DNA of 38,346 nt from NCBI GenBank assembly GCA_017619355.1, contig JAFZSO010000043.1, positions 1-38,346 of the forward strand. The letters run 5' to 3'. A program made the position numbers and the translations under genes. Source of the stretch: Muribaculaceae bacterium. GTDB taxonomy: Bacteria > Bacteroidota > Bacteroidia > Bacteroidales > Muribaculaceae. Within the stretch, counting starts at the first letter, position 1; each line of letters begins with the position of its first letter. Positions 1 through 9,289 of the stretch are shown here, piece after piece. Below the pieces are notes generated by a model. It saw nothing but the letters and a program-made list of their open reading frames with translations, did no database searches and was not told the origin of the DNA.

Positions 1-7
1 CCGACCT

Positions 8-41
8 AAAATGGGTGGGGCATTGAACCCCACACCATTTT
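8..41. terminator. Stem-loop, probable terminator of an upstream gene
   Basis: A 13-bp stem with one bulge and the 7-nt loop CATTGAA. It is flanked by AAAA on the left and TTTTA on the right, so it could act on either strand. The T-run is short, hence the moderate confidence. Confidence 0.5.
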
Positions 42-235
42 ATGCAAACAACAAGGACTCGGGACCTATTACCCGTAATCTTTTTTTGAATTAACATATT
101 ATTAACTTTTCCCGAGTCAACTTTTTTCAGGACGATACACCCATCGCTCTCAAAGAAAATAACCGCTCGGATATTTAAAACGACTGGGGAATGATTTGAT
201 GAATCTGCGTTTTGTGTGGGGATAAATGATTTGAA

Positions 236-270
236 TTTGTTGGAGAATTCAGAGATTTTGTTTAAATTTG
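236..270 (+). promoter_or_regulatory. Bacteroidetes-type promoter of the 331-3900 gene
   Basis: The -7 element TAAATTTG is at 263-270 and a possible -33 TTTG at 236-239. The spacer is 23 nt, slightly longer than the usual 19-21. The predicted transcript starts near 277 and has a leader of about 55 nt, AT-rich. Confidence 0.5.
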
Positions 271-330
271 CAATATCATTACTAAAAATAATAGTAAAAC
301 GAAAATAATACTATAACAAAACCATAAATT

Positions 331-3300
331 ATGAAAAAAATCCTACTCTTACTGTTGATGCTCGTTGTGGGCATTGCGGCGCAAGCCACGCTCCAGACCG
401 GAATCAGAATCCAAGGCTTTACGAGGACCAACGGAACCCAAACTCAGAGTGCCGGAATGATCTCGTCGATATGGTACACCCAGCAACTCCCCGTTCAGTC
501 AGGTTCCAGCTACACCTTTAATAATCAAAGTGTGCCCGGGGACGTCACCGTCACCCTCAATGGCACAATCAACTTCCAGGAAGCTGCCGCGCTCACCGAC
601 GTTGTCACCAGCTCCTCGTTCACGGTAACCTTAGAAAGTTCCAGCACGAGTAACCCGTACTGGTTCTACGGCGCCACGGTCAAAACCGGCAGCGGCGCCA
701 CCGTCTCGGGCTGCGCGGCCACGGTGAGCAGCAACAGGCGCACGCTCACCGTCACCATCCCGTCGGGTAAGACCTTCGGCTATATCTATATTGACTATGT
801 GACCAACGAGCCCCTGTCGAGCGGCAACACTACGCTGAGCGGCATCGATGCATCTTATATATACAAGGGCAGCGCCATCGAGCCCGTGCCCACTGTCACC
901 TATTACGGCTCTACGCTCACGGCGGGCACCGACTATACGGTGAGCTACACCGGCAGCAACAGCCCAGGCACCGCCACCGTTACCGTTACGGGCGTGGGCG
1001 ACTATGCCGGCACCGTCTCGAAAAGCTACACCATCCGCAACATTGCCCTGAGCGACTTCAACAGCCTGGGTAACAACACCTACGAGATTGCCACGACCGA
1101 TGACCTCGACCGCCTCGCAATGCTTGTGAACATTGCTGAAAACACCTGTAGCGGCATCACCTTCAAGCAGACTGCCGACATCGCCTACAGCACCGCTGGG
1201 CTGGGCGACACTGATGCGAACTTCACCGCCATCGGCGGCTACTTCAACGGCAGCGACAAGAACTTCAGCGGCACCTACGACGGCCAGGGTCACACCATCA
1301 GTGGCATCCGCCTCTACAAGCCGCTCACTAACCAAAATGTGAACAAGAACCAGGCACTATTTGGCCGCGCCGTGAACGCCACCATCAAGAATGTCACCAT
1401 CACCGACGCCCGCATTACGGGTTATAGGATTGTCGCCGGACTCGTGGGTAATTGCAATGGCAGCACCGTGCAGAACTGTCTTGTGCTGAATTCGACCATC
1501 ACTTGCGGCGATACCTATGTGGGAGCTGTCATCGGCCAAAACAATAACGGCACTTTCACTGCCAACTACTACCGTGGCTGCACCGTCAATGGCACTGCAG
1601 GCGCTACTAATGTGGGCGTAGGCAGCAATGGCAGCGTGAGCTCATCCAGCGACCGTAACGGCGTGCGTAGTGTCCACACTCTCACCCTGCCTGACGGCGT
1701 CACTGCCAGCGGCGAGAGCGTGACCATAGGCGGCGTGACCTACTATGCGGCGAACACCACCGTCACGCTCGTATATAATGGCACGCCGCCCAATAACACT
1801 TGCTTCGACCACTTCACCGTCGATGGCGTGCCCATCGATGGCGACACATTCACGATACCCGCCGCCGACATCGAGATTGGAGTTGAGTTCCAGATGCGCT
1901 ACATCTTCAACAGCCAAACTGGCGCACTGACGCTCGTTTGGGGCGAGTTCAACAAAGACTACAAGTGGGGCACCGATGTGCAAGCCTCGGCGGTCACGAG
2001 CGTCACCGCCACCAGCGATGTGCGCTTCACCGGCAACTGCTCGATGCTGTTCATGAACTTTACAAATTGCACAAGCATGGACCTGAGCAAAGTGAGTACC
2101 GACAGCTGCACTAACATGGGCAGCATGTTCAGTGACTGCCAAAACCTCGCCTCGCTCAATCTCAGCGGCTGGAACACCGCCAATGTTACCAACATGAACA
2201 GCATGTTCTATAACTGCTCGAGCCTCGATACGCTCGACGTCTCGCACTTCGACACGGGCAATGTCACCAACATGGGCACCATGTTCGGTAGCTGTAGGAA
2301 CCTCACCTCGCTCGACCTCAGTGGTTGGAACACGGGCAATGTGACCAACATGAGTGCCATGTTCAACAGCTGTGGGAACCTCGCCTCGCTCGACCTCAGT
2401 GGTTGGAACACGGGTAATGTCACCGACATGAGTGTCATGTTCTCCAGCTGTGGGAACCTCGCCTCGCTCGACCTCAGTGGCTGGGACACGGGCAATGTCA
2501 CCAACATGGACGCCATGTTCTACGGCTGCTCGAGCCTTTCCACTCTCGACCTCTCGCACTTTGACACGGGCAAAGTCTTCGTAATGCAAACAATGTTTCA
2601 GCAATGCACAGGTCTCGAGACGCTCGACCTGAGTGGCTGGGACACGGGCAAAGTCAACAGCATGAACCGCATGTTCAATGGCTGCACAGGCCTCGAGACG
2701 CTCGACCTCAGTGGTTGGAACACCGGTTATGTCACCGACATGCACGCCATGTTCCAAAACTGCACAAGCCTGACTACCATTTACGTGGGAGCAGGATGGA
2801 GCACCGAGAACGTCGGGATTTCGAACGACATGTTCAATGGATGCACCAAACTGATGGGCAGTATGGGAACTCGTTACAACTCGAGCCACATCGACAAGGA
2901 ATATGCCCATATCGACGGCGGCGCGAGCAACCCAGGCTACCTCTCCGATCCGAATGTATCACCACGCTACACCTTCGACCCCGAGACTGGCGAGCTGGCG
3001 CTTTTGTGGGGTGAGTTCAACAAGGACTACAAGTGGGGCAGTGAAGTGACCGCCTCGGCTGTCAAGAGCGTCACCGCCACCAGTGAGGTGAGCTTTACCG
3101 GCAAATGCGATAAGCTATTTAACCAATTCACTCATTGCGAGAGCATGGACTTGAGCAATGTCAATACAGCAGGGATGACAGGTGCCTATATGTTGTTCGC
3201 TAGTAGCCCGAGCCTCACTTCGCTTAACCTGTCGGGCTGGAATACTGGTAATATTACTAGCATGAGATATATGTTTGCCGGCTGCTCGGGCTTGACTATG

Positions 3301-3900
3301 CTCGACCTGTCGGGTTGGAATACTAGCAATGTTATCGGCATGAGCTATATGTTCTACGGCTGCTCGGGGCTCACTTCGCTCGACCTGTCGGGTTGGAATA
3401 CCGCCAATGTCACCGACATGAACTATATGTTCTACAACTGCTCGAGTCTTGACACGCTCGACCTTGCAGGCTGGAACACCGGCAATGTTACCGACATGAG
3501 CGATATGTTCTACGGCTGCTCGAACCTGACCACTATCAACGCAGGCTCAGGATGGAGCACTGAGAACGTCCAGATTTCGAACGACATGTTCTACGGCTGC
3601 ACCAACCTGGTGGGTGGCATGGGCACCGCCTACGATGCTAATCACGTTGATAAGGAATACGCCCGCATCGACGGCGGCACGGAGAACCCGGGCTACTTCA
3701 CCGAGAAGCCTGCCTTTGTGCCTGGCGATGCCAATGGCGACGGGAAGGTGGATGTGCAGGATATTACCGCCATCATCAACTATATTCTGGGCAACAATCC
3801 CTCACCGTTTAATGTGGAGGCTGCTGATGTGAACCATACTGGCGATGTGAATGTGATGGATGTGACGGCAATCATTAATATCATCTTGGGAATCGGTTGA
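331..3900 (+). CDS. Large secreted BspA-like (DUF285) repeat protein with C-terminal dockerin
   Basis: 1189 residues. It begins with a signal peptide (residues 1-19, ending near AAQA). Residues about 20-240 look like beta-sandwich adhesin modules. Residues about 240-440 have GLUG/beta-helix character (GTYDGQGHTISGI, VAGLVGNCNG). Two blocks of about 24-residue DUF285 repeats (LDLSGWNTGNVTxMxxMFxxC) follow, near residues 570-840 and 905-1115. Each block opens with the same motif, GEFNKDYKWG, so the pair arose by internal duplication. Residues 1132-1189 form a type I dockerin with the calcium loops GDANGDGKVDVQD and DVNHTGDVNVMD; the second is degenerate. The family acts at the cell surface in adhesion or protein binding. 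The dockerin suggests docking to a cohesin partner. No ligand can be named. The gene is monocistronic, with its own promoter and hairpins downstream. Confidence 0.9.
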   Translation: MKKILLLLLMLVVGIAAQATLQTGIRIQGFTRTNGTQTQSAGMISSIWYTQQLPVQSGSSYTFNNQSVPGDVTVTLNGTINFQEAAALTDVVTSSSFTVTLESSSTSNPYWFYGATVKTGSGATVSGCAATVSSNRRTLTVTIPSGKTFGYIYIDYVTNEPLSSGNTTLSGIDASYIYKGSAIEPVPTVTYYGSTLTAGTDYTVSYTGSNSPGTATVTVTGVGDYAGTVSKSYTIRNIALSDFNSLGNNTYEIATTDDLDRLAMLVNIAENTCSGITFKQTADIAYSTAGLGDTDANFTAIGGYFNGSDKNFSGTYDGQGHTISGIRLYKPLTNQNVNKNQALFGRAVNATIKNVTITDARITGYRIVAGLVGNCNGSTVQNCLVLNSTITCGDTYVGAVIGQNNNGTFTANYYRGCTVNGTAGATNVGVGSNGSVSSSSDRNGVRSVHTLTLPDGVTASGESVTIGGVTYYAANTTVTLVYNGTPPNNTCFDHFTVDGVPIDGDTFTIPAADIEIGVEFQMRYIFNSQTGALTLVWGEFNKDYKWGTDVQASAVTSVTATSDVRFTGNCSMLFMNFTNCTSMDLSKVSTDSCTNMGSMFSDCQNLASLNLSGWNTANVTNMNSMFYNCSSLDTLDVSHFDTGNVTNMGTMFGSCRNLTSLDLSGWNTGNVTNMSAMFNSCGNLASLDLSGWNTGNVTDMSVMFSSCGNLASLDLSGWDTGNVTNMDAMFYGCSSLSTLDLSHFDTGKVFVMQTMFQQCTGLETLDLSGWDTGKVNSMNRMFNGCTGLETLDLSGWNTGYVTDMHAMFQNCTSLTTIYVGAGWSTENVGISNDMFNGCTKLMGSMGTRYNSSHIDKEYAHIDGGASNPGYLSDPNVSPRYTFDPETGELALLWGEFNKDYKWGSEVTASAVKSVTATSEVSFTGKCDKLFNQFTHCESMDLSNVNTAGMTGAYMLFASSPSLTSLNLSGWNTGNITSMRYMFAGCSGLTMLDLSGWNTSNVIGMSYMFYGCSGLTSLDLSGWNTANVTDMNYMFYNCSSLDTLDLAGWNTGNVTDMSDMFYGCSNLTTINAGSGWSTENVQISNDMFYGCTNLVGGMGTAYDANHVDKEYARIDGGTENPGYFTEKPAFVPGDANGDGKVDVQDITAIINYILGNNPSPFNVEAADVNHTGDVNVMDVTAIINIILGIG

Positions 3901-3913
3901 TTCCCAAGATGAT
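3880..3913 (+). terminator. Perfect 15-bp hairpin spanning the stop codon
   Basis: The arms at 3880-3894 and 3899-3913 are exact reverse complements around the loop GGTT. The stem contains the last dockerin codons and the TGA stop (3898-3900). No T-run follows, so it may protect the 3' end of the mRNA or terminate weakly. Confidence 0.55.
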
Positions 3914-4009
3914 GGATTAGGGTTTAGGGTTTAGAGAAAATCAGACAATTGATGACAATTGGTGACAAATTATCTTATTGATGACAATTCCTATGCTGAG
4001 GGATTAGAG

Positions 4010-4041
4010 GACGAGCTGACGAGCTGACGAGCTGACAAGCT
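4010..4041. repeat. Octamer tandem repeat (GACGAGCT)
   Basis: Three exact units at 4010-4017, 4018-4025 and 4026-4033, then GACAAGCT at 4034-4041. Confidence 0.85.
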
Positions 4042-4076
4042 TTTCTCCTCTCACAAAGGAGCTGGCACGCAAAGAG

Positions 4077-4104
4077 CCGCGCGGCAACACCGCGCGGTTT
4101 TTTT
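4077..4104 (+). terminator. Rho-independent terminator
   Basis: CCGCGCGG (4077-4084), loop CAACA, CCGCGCGG (4090-4097), then seven T residues. It ends the transcription unit of the 331-3900 gene. The sequence just upstream, CAAAGGAGCTGGCACGCAA, is shared with the repeats at 27.8 and 28.2 kb. Confidence 0.85.
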
Positions 4105-4162
4105 ATTGCGGGCTGGGGAATGTTAAAAATGCAGAAAGTGAAGCAGAAAGGGCGTAAAAAAG

Positions 4163-4193
4163 TTGCGTGATAGGAAAAAAGGTGGTAAATTTG
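4163..4193 (+). promoter_or_regulatory. Promoter of rplU-rpmA
   Basis: TTG at 4163-4165 and TAAATTTG at 4186-4193, separated by 20 nt, an excellent Bacteroidetes match. Transcription should start near 4200. Confidence 0.8.
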
Positions 4194-4199
4194 CATCCG

Positions 4200-4278
4200 C
4201 ATTTCCGAAAGGCACGATTAAGTGCAACCCGTGAAGGAGTTGCCGCCGTACGGTTTAACTTGAAATACAATAAATTAA
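4200..4278 (+). promoter_or_regulatory. Structured 5' leader of rplU (candidate autoregulatory leader)
   Basis: The leader of about 79 nt can form two small stems: GCAC/GTGC (4212-4215 with 4222-4225) and AACCCGT/ACGGTT (4226-4232 with 4250-4255, one bulge). Ribosomal protein operons often have such leaders. No family match is claimed. Confidence 0.3.
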
Positions 4279-4599
4279 ATGTACGCTATTGTAGACATTC
4301 AGGGACAGCAGTTCAAGGCCGAAGCCGGCAAGAAGTTGTTCGTCCAGTATCTCGGCGAAGAAAAGCAGGCCGGTGACTCTGTAGAGTTCGGCAAGGTTCT
4401 TCTTGTAGACGCCGACGGTGCCATCACAGTTGGCGCGCCTACCGTGGAAGGCGCAAAGGTAGTTTGCGAGGTGAAGACTCCCCTCGTGAAGGGTGAACAC
4501 GTGATCGTATTCAAGAAGAAACGCCGCAAAGGCTATCGCCGCTTGAACGGCCATCGCCAGATGTTCACTGAATTGGTGATTAAAGAAGTCGTTGCTTAA
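4279..4599 (+). CDS. rplU: 50S ribosomal protein L21
   Basis: 106 residues, the usual length. It has the L21 opening [19 protein letters not shown] and the basic C-terminal rRNA-binding stretch [21 protein letters not shown]21 binds 23S rRNA in the large subunit. It is followed 20 nt later by rpmA, the conserved bacterial order. The ATG is fixed by family alignment, and the promoter and leader lie directly upstream. Confidence 0.97.
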   Translation: MYAIVDIQGQQFKAEAGKKLFVQYLGEEKQAGDSVEFGKVLLVDADGAITVGAPTVEGAKVVCEVKTPLVKGEHVIVFKKKRRKGYRRLNGHRQMFTELVIKEVVA

Positions 4600-4619
4600 C
4601 CCCTTAAATTTTAGAAATT

Positions 4620-4889
4620 ATGGCACATAAAAAAGGTGTAGGTAGTTCTAAGAACGGCCGCGAGTCGCACAGCAAGCGACTTGGCGTTAAAATTTATGGT
4701 GGTCAATTTGCCAAGGCTGGCAACATTATCCGTCGTCAGCGTGGCACAGTTCATCGTCCTGGCGTGAACGTGGGCATGGGCAAGGATCATACCTTGTATG
4801 CACTCGTTGACGGAACCGTTGAGTTCCAGCATCGCGCAGGCCACACTTACATTAACGTAGTGGCAGCCACCCAAGAAGAACAGAACTGA
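4620..4889 (+). CDS. rpmA: 50S ribosomal protein L27
   Basis: 89 residues. It starts [16 protein letters not shown], the conserved L27 N-terminus that reaches the peptidyl transferase centre, and includes [18 protein letters not shown]. There is no N-terminal extension of the kind cleaved in Firmicutes. It is cotranscribed with rplU and ends at a strong terminator. Confidence 0.97.
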   Translation: MAHKKGVGSSKNGRESHSKRLGVKIYGGQFAKAGNIIRRQRGTVHRPGVNVGMGKDHTLYALVDGTVEFQHRAGHTYINVVAATQEEQN

Positions 4890-4941
4890 AAAGCATGAAT
4901 CCGGCTCCTTTTCAGGGCGGATGATGCATACTTCAACGATT

Positions 4942-4977
4942 AAAAGCAATTTCCCGACGCGGAGTTGCTTTTTTTTT
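4942..4977 (+). terminator. Terminator of rplU-rpmA
   Basis: AAAAGCAA (4942-4949) pairs with TTGCTTTT (4965-4972), with further inner pairing, and the T-run continues through 4977 and beyond. Confidence 0.85.
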
Positions 4978-5071
4978 GTTTTTTTAGGGCAATAAAAACG
5001 GCTTAAAATCGTTATGATAGATGATGTTAGTTGAAAAAAAGTCGCGACCTCGTTAAAAACGCGGAAAATAA

Positions 5072-5103
5072 TGTGCAGTTTTCAATGAAAATCAGTAAAT
5101 TTG
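5072..5103 (+). promoter_or_regulatory. Promoter of the 5141-7219 gene
   Basis: TAAATTTG at 5096-5103. The -33 element is weak (TGTG at 5072-5075, 20-nt spacer). A start near 5110 rules out a TTG start at 5108 for the following gene and supports ATG at 5141. Confidence 0.55.
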
Positions 5104-5140
5104 CACTTTGATACTTATCGATAACAAAAAACAGAATACT

Positions 5141-7219
5141 ATGATACATAAATTGCTACTGCTTTTGTCGGTTGTGGGGCTTTCGCTCAAGGCAAGTTCC
5201 GCCGTTGTGGAAACCACGCCGGGAACCTTGTGTGACAATGTGGACGACATGTCGATAACCACCCTGACGCTGACCGGGGAGATGGATGCGCGTGACTTCA
5301 GGTTTATTGCCGACTCGTTGCGTCAGCTCACTGAAATCGACCTGAGCGGTGTGAACATTGTGGCATTCAGCGATCCGCGTAATCCCGTGTTCCTGACGCT
5401 GACCGACTATGCCGCCCAGAGTGTGCCCGCCATGGCATTCTTTGACATGCAGCTGACCCAAGTGGTGTTGCCGGCATCGTTGAAGAGCATAGGTATGGGT
5501 GCTTTTGCCGGCTGTGACCAACTGGCGACGATAGAACTGCCCGCCACGATCGACAGCATAGGGAGCTATGCCTTCAACGGATCGGGGTTGACCTCGGTTA
5601 ATGTTCCGGCATCGGTGAAATATGTGGGTGAGGGGGCATTCTCAAACTGCCAGGCGCTCACCATGGCCAATGTTGAGGCCAGTGTGCTTGGGGCAAACCT
5701 GTTCAAGGCCGACGAGCAGCTCGCAACCGTGACGCTCGGCCCGCAAGTGACCGATCTGGGCAATGGCGCCTTCAATGGCTGCTATGCGTTGGCGTCGATA
5801 GTGATGCCCGAGGGTTCGGCTCTCGCCCGCGTGGGCGACGAGGCGTTTATCCGCTCGGGTCTGACCACTATCAATCTTGAGAACCTCAATTCGCTCTCCA
5901 GTGTGGGCGAATGGGCATTTGCCCAGTCGGCTCTGGAGCAAATCGCGCTTCCAGCCTCGCTCGCCACGATAGGGCAGGGCGCATTCTATTATGCTCCGTC
6001 GCTCGTGCAGCTGAATATGGCCGATGCCGTGGACGAGATACCTGCCTACATGCTTGCCGGCACACAGGGCTTAGCGCTCGACACGCTGCCCGAGGGCGTG
6101 AGAACCATAGGCGACTATGCATTCTATTGCAACAATCAGGCCGCGCGTTTCTATCTGCCTGCTTCAGTGGGCTTCATAGGCTCTTATGCTATGGCAGGAA
6201 TGACCGGTCTCGAATATATCACCTCGCTTGCCACTGAGGTGCCTGCATTGGGCAGTAATGTGTGGGAAGGCGTTGACCAGCCTGCCGTGAAACTTGAAGT
6301 GGCATCGAACGAAGTGGCCGATGACTATGCGGCCGCCGAGCAGTGGAAGGAATTCTACATTTTGCGCGCCTACCTGTTGGGTGACGCCAACAACGACGGT
6401 ACCGTTGACGTGCTCGACGTGACCACCATCATCAACTACATCTTGGGTAAGAATCCCGATCCGTTTGTCTTCAATGCGGCTAACGTGAACGGCGATGCTG
6501 AGGTGGATGTGATGGACATTACGCTGGTTATCAACTACATCCTCACCAATACGACCGAAACCGTGTTGCGCGCCAAGAATCATGCAGTGCCCGTCACGAC
6601 CGATGGCGTGGAGGTGAAGCCCTTCGCCGTGAAGCCTGGCGCTGAGGTGCTTGTAGAAGCTCGCCTGAACAACACGCAGACCTACACCGCCATGCAGTTT
6701 GACCTGCAGTTGCCCGAGGGCCTTCATGTGGTCGACGGCTCGCTTGAGACCGCCAGCAGCGCTCAGGGTCATGCCATCGTCTCGTTGCCCGATGCTAACG
6801 ACAACACCCTGCACATGATGATCTACTCGCCCAGCAACGCTGCCATCGAGGGTACTGGCGAGACGCTCTTCACCTTCAAGGTGCGCGCCGACGAGCGACT
6901 GGCTTCGGAGTCGACGGTGAAGACCTCTGCCACACTGTTTGTGACCACTGCCAACGAGAAGTATCTGGGCACTGATGGCCTCACCGCTGTGAGCAACGCC
7001 ACCGGTATCGAAGACATGACCGCCAGCAACGACAAGGTGTATGCCTCTGGCGGCATACTCGTCATTGAGAGCACCGAGGGTGGAGCCGCACAACTGGTGG
7101 CCACCAATGGTATGTACACCGAATTGACCGTAGCACCGGGTCGCAACGAGTGGCCTGTGTCGGGCGGCATCTACATTGTGCGCCTGAACGGAAAGAGCTA
7201 CAAGGTGATTGTGAAATAA
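5141..7219 (+). CDS. Secreted BspA-type LRR protein with dockerin, cohesin-like domain and C-terminal sorting-like domain
   Basis: 692 residues from ATG 5141, where a signal peptide begins (MIHKLLLLLSVVGLSLKASS). Residues about 85-400 hold LRR_5 repeats ([26 protein letters not shown]). Residues about 412-472 are a dockerin with loops GDANNDGTVDVLD and NVNGDAEVDVMD. Residues about 485-615 form a beta domain with cohesin-like pattern (VLVEARLNNTQTYTAMQFD, LPEGLHVV, LFTFKVRA). The last 70 residues (NATGIEDM to [18 protein letters not shown]) resemble a type IX sorting-like tail. The role is probably surface display and binding; the ligand is unknown. A paralog of identical layout follows at 7445. 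Having a dockerin and a cohesin-like domain in one chain is unusual. The cohesin call rests on pattern only. Confidence 0.88.
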   Translation: MIHKLLLLLSVVGLSLKASSAVVETTPGTLCDNVDDMSITTLTLTGEMDARDFRFIADSLRQLTEIDLSGVNIVAFSDPRNPVFLTLTDYAAQSVPAMAFFDMQLTQVVLPASLKSIGMGAFAGCDQLATIELPATIDSIGSYAFNGSGLTSVNVPASVKYVGEGAFSNCQALTMANVEASVLGANLFKADEQLATVTLGPQVTDLGNGAFNGCYALASIVMPEGSALARVGDEAFIRSGLTTINLENLNSLSSVGEWAFAQSALEQIALPASLATIGQGAFYYAPSLVQLNMADAVDEIPAYMLAGTQGLALDTLPEGVRTIGDYAFYCNNQAARFYLPASVGFIGSYAMAGMTGLEYITSLATEVPALGSNVWEGVDQPAVKLEVASNEVADDYAAAEQWKEFYILRAYLLGDANNDGTVDVLDVTTIINYILGKNPDPFVFNAANVNGDAEVDVMDITLVINYILTNTTETVLRAKNHAVPVTTDGVEVKPFAVKPGAEVLVEARLNNTQTYTAMQFDLQLPEGLHVVDGSLETASSAQGHAIVSLPDANDNTLHMMIYSPSNAAIEGTGETLFTFKVRADERLASESTVKTSATLFVTTANEKYLGTDGLTAVSNATGIEDMTASNDKVYASGGILVIESTEGGAAQLVATNGMYTELTVAPGRNEWPVSGGIYIVRLNGKSYKVIVK

Positions 7220-7280
7220 TAGCTGCGACGGCTGCACAGAAAAAAAAGACTGTGCATGACCTCGTTAAAGGATTCAAGGA

Positions 7281-7314
7281 GTGATTCTTGCCACTGGCGG
7301 GAATCACTTTTTTT
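7281..7314 (+). terminator. Terminator after the first LRR-dockerin gene
   Basis: A 12-bp stem with two G-T pairs, GTGATTCTTGCC (7281-7292) with GGCGGGAATCAC (7296-7307), loop ACT, then seven T residues. A further hairpin TGCACAG/CTGTGCA lies at 7233-7256. Confidence 0.85.
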
Positions 7315-7394
7315 GGTAGAAATGCATTATTTATACAATAAATACAAGAAAATTACGTTAAGAGAATAAATAAATATTTTATATCAATAAATGG

Positions 7395-7422
7395 TTTGTT
7401 ATTGATTTTTTCTGTAAATTTG
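7395..7422 (+). promoter_or_regulatory. Promoter of the 7445-9289 gene
   Basis: TAAATTTG at 7415-7422 with TTTG at 7395-7398. The 16-nt spacer is short for this class. The leader is about 16 nt. Confidence 0.55.
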
Positions 7423-7444
7423 TAAACTTAAAAGGATATTATAT

Positions 7445-9289
7445 ATGCGCAAGATTCAGTTTTTTTTGATATTCCTATTGGGTGCCTTGAGCATGCAGGG
7501 CGCTGAGATAGAGTGTACTGCAGGTAATCTGTCGAAGAAGGTGAGCAACCTCAACATCACGTCGCTCACCGTTACCGGCACCATGGATGCCCGCGACTTC
7601 ATGTTCATCTGCAATGAATTGAATGAGCTCAAACAGGTCGACCTCTCGCAGGTGACCGTGTTGGCCTATGATGGCGTAAGGACCCCGCTGGTTAACGGGC
7701 AGATCTTTTTCCCTGCCAATGAGTTGCCTCAGCTCTCGTTCTTTGGGAAGAAACTCACCAACGTGGAGCTGCCCAGTTCGCTCAAGAGCATAGGCATGGC
7801 AGCCTTTGCCGGTTGCAAGCAACTGAAGAGCATCAACCTCCCTTCGAAGGTGGCCACAATAGGCAGTTATGCCTTTAACGGCTCTGGTCTGGAGTCGATT
7901 GTCACGCCGTCGTCTATCAAGACCATAGGCCGCGGTGCCTTCTCGCGTTGCGAGAGCTTGACGTCGGCACGAATCAACCCCATCGTTCTTGAGGCCTATG
8001 CCTTCCTGGGCTGTACAAACCTGACTGAAATGATCATAGAGAATGCCATTGAGAAAGTGGGCGTGAGTGCCTTCAATGGCTGCACCAACTTGACCAAAGT
8101 CCAGTTCAGGAGCTGTGCCCGTCTTGAACTCATCGACGCCGAGGCCTTCGTGATGTCGGGTCTGCAATCGATCGACACCAAGGCCATGAAGGCGCTTACA
8201 GAAATTGGTGACTATGCCTTCCTGGGCCTTAAGGATATACAGTCGCTCTCGATTCCCGCCGAGGTCTCCTACATTGGCACGCGTGCCATGATGGGCATGA
8301 CCGGTTTGAGAAGCCTTGTTTCGAAGCCAACTACGGTACCTGCTCTGGGCGACAGCGTTTGGGCAGGCATCCATCCGACGAAAGTGGAGCTGTTGGTCGA
8401 TAATGTGGAGGATTACAGTAACGCCGCACAATGGCGTGAGTTCACCATTTACAAGGCCATTATTCTTGGCGACGTGAACGGCGACGGCCGTGTGAACGTG
8501 AGCGATGTGACGGCTATGGTCAACCGCATTCTGGGCGTGGTTGATACCTATGTGGCAAAAGCTGCCGACATTAATGGCGACGGTAAAATCAACGTGAGCG
8601 ACGTGACGGGCCTTGTCAACATCATTCTCTCAGGCAAAGAGACGGTGGTGCATGAGGCTCCTCAAGTGACAACTGACGACTTTGTGTCGATCGACAACTT
8701 TACCATCGCCCCCGACGAGGTGAAGATCATAGAGGTGAAACTGAACAATGAAACCGACTATGCCTCGATGCAGTTTGACGTGGTGCTGCCCGACGGACTT
8801 ACCCTGGTGGGCAACAGCCTTGACGGCACCAGCCGACTTGCCGGCCACAGCGTTATGTCGAAGGACAATGGCGGATACCATCGATTTGTGGCCTACTCGT
8901 TGAACAACGATGTGTTCAATGGTCATGAGGGAGCGGTGCTGCGCCTGAAGGTGAAAGCCAGCAGTGAACTTGCTACCGATGCCCAGATCACCATTGGCAA
9001 CGTGGCGTTTGCCACCGAGATGTCGAAGACATTCTTTGGCCCGTCGACCACTACGCAAGTGAGCAATGCCACCGGCGTCGACGACCTGCTGGCAAGCAGC
9101 GACAAGGTCTACACCCGTGGCGGCATGCTGGTGATTGAAACCGCCGAGCCCGGTATTGCCCAACTCGTGCAGATGAACGGTATGGTTCAAGACTTGATGG
9201 TGGCCGAGGGTCACAACGAGTTTGAGGTGGCTTCGGGCTTCGTGATTGTTCGACTCAACGGAAAGAGCTATAAACTGGCAGTGAAATAA
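7445..9289 (+). CDS. Secreted BspA-type LRR protein with dockerin, cohesin-like domain and C-terminal sorting-like domain (paralog)
   Basis: 614 residues, a shorter paralog of the preceding gene with the same domain order. It has a signal peptide (1-19), LRR_5 repeats (about 80-320; [16 protein letters not shown]), a dockerin (about 340-397; [13 protein letters not shown] and [12 protein letters not shown], both loops well conserved), a cohesin-like beta domain (about 405-535; [21 protein letters not shown]) and a sorting-like tail ([20 protein letters not shown] to [15 protein letters not shown]). Its TAA overlaps the trmB start by one base (TAATG), so trmB may be translationally coupled to it. 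It is predicted to be surface-exposed; the partner is unknown. Confidence 0.88.
   Translation: MRKIQFFLIFLLGALSMQGAEIECTAGNLSKKVSNLNITSLTVTGTMDARDFMFICNELNELKQVDLSQVTVLAYDGVRTPLVNGQIFFPANELPQLSFFGKKLTNVELPSSLKSIGMAAFAGCKQLKSINLPSKVATIGSYAFNGSGLESIVTPSSIKTIGRGAFSRCESLTSARINPIVLEAYAFLGCTNLTEMIIENAIEKVGVSAFNGCTNLTKVQFRSCARLELIDAEAFVMSGLQSIDTKAMKALTEIGDYAFLGLKDIQSLSIPAEVSYIGTRAMMGMTGLRSLVSKPTTVPALGDSVWAGIHPTKVELLVDNVEDYSNAAQWREFTIYKAIILGDVNGDGRVNVSDVTAMVNRILGVVDTYVAKAADINGDGKINVSDVTGLVNIILSGKETVVHEAPQVTTDDFVSIDNFTIAPDEVKIIEVKLNNETDYASMQFDVVLPDGLTLVGNSLDGTSRLAGHSVMSKDNGGYHRFVAYSLNNDVFNGHEGAVLRLKVKASSELATDAQITIGNVAFATEMSKTFFGPSTTTQVSNATGVDDLLASSDKVYTRGGMLVIETAEPGIAQLVQMNGMVQDLMVAEGHNEFEVASGFVIVRLNGKSYKLAVK

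Larger units (their letters stand above)
1..330. other. Intergenic region upstream of the first surface protein
   Basis: No coding region is supported here. A strong stem-loop lies at 8-41: AAAATGGGTGGGG (8-20) pairs with CCCCACACCATTTT (28-41) with one bulged A. It probably marks the 3' end of a gene left of the window. A second, widely spaced inverted repeat pairs GGACTCGGG (55-63) with CCCGAGTC (111-118). The right part is AT-rich and carries the promoter of the next gene. Confidence 0.6.
3901..4278. repeat. Intergenic region with simple repeats and a terminator-bearing repeat
   Basis: No gene is seen. The contents in order are GGGTTTAGGGTTTAG (near 3919), repeated GATGACAATT words (3951-3990), the octamer GACGAGCT in four near-exact tandem copies (4010-4041), a segment related to repeats at 27.8 and 28.2 kb (about 4051-4104, ending in a terminator), and the rplU promoter and leader. 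Confidence 0.65.

Noticed and set aside
1642-2910. 422-codon open frame on the minus strand
   Set aside because: It mirrors the DUF285 repeats of the 331-3900 gene. The repetitive high-GC codons leave the opposite frame open by chance, and it has no promoter or recognisable domain.
3901-4041. CRISPR array from the short repeats
   Set aside because: Units are 8-10 bp direct tandem repeats without spacers, and no cas genes are present.
5108-5140. TTG start for the first LRR-dockerin protein
   Set aside because: It lies at or before the predicted transcription start, and the signal peptide begins at ATG 5141.
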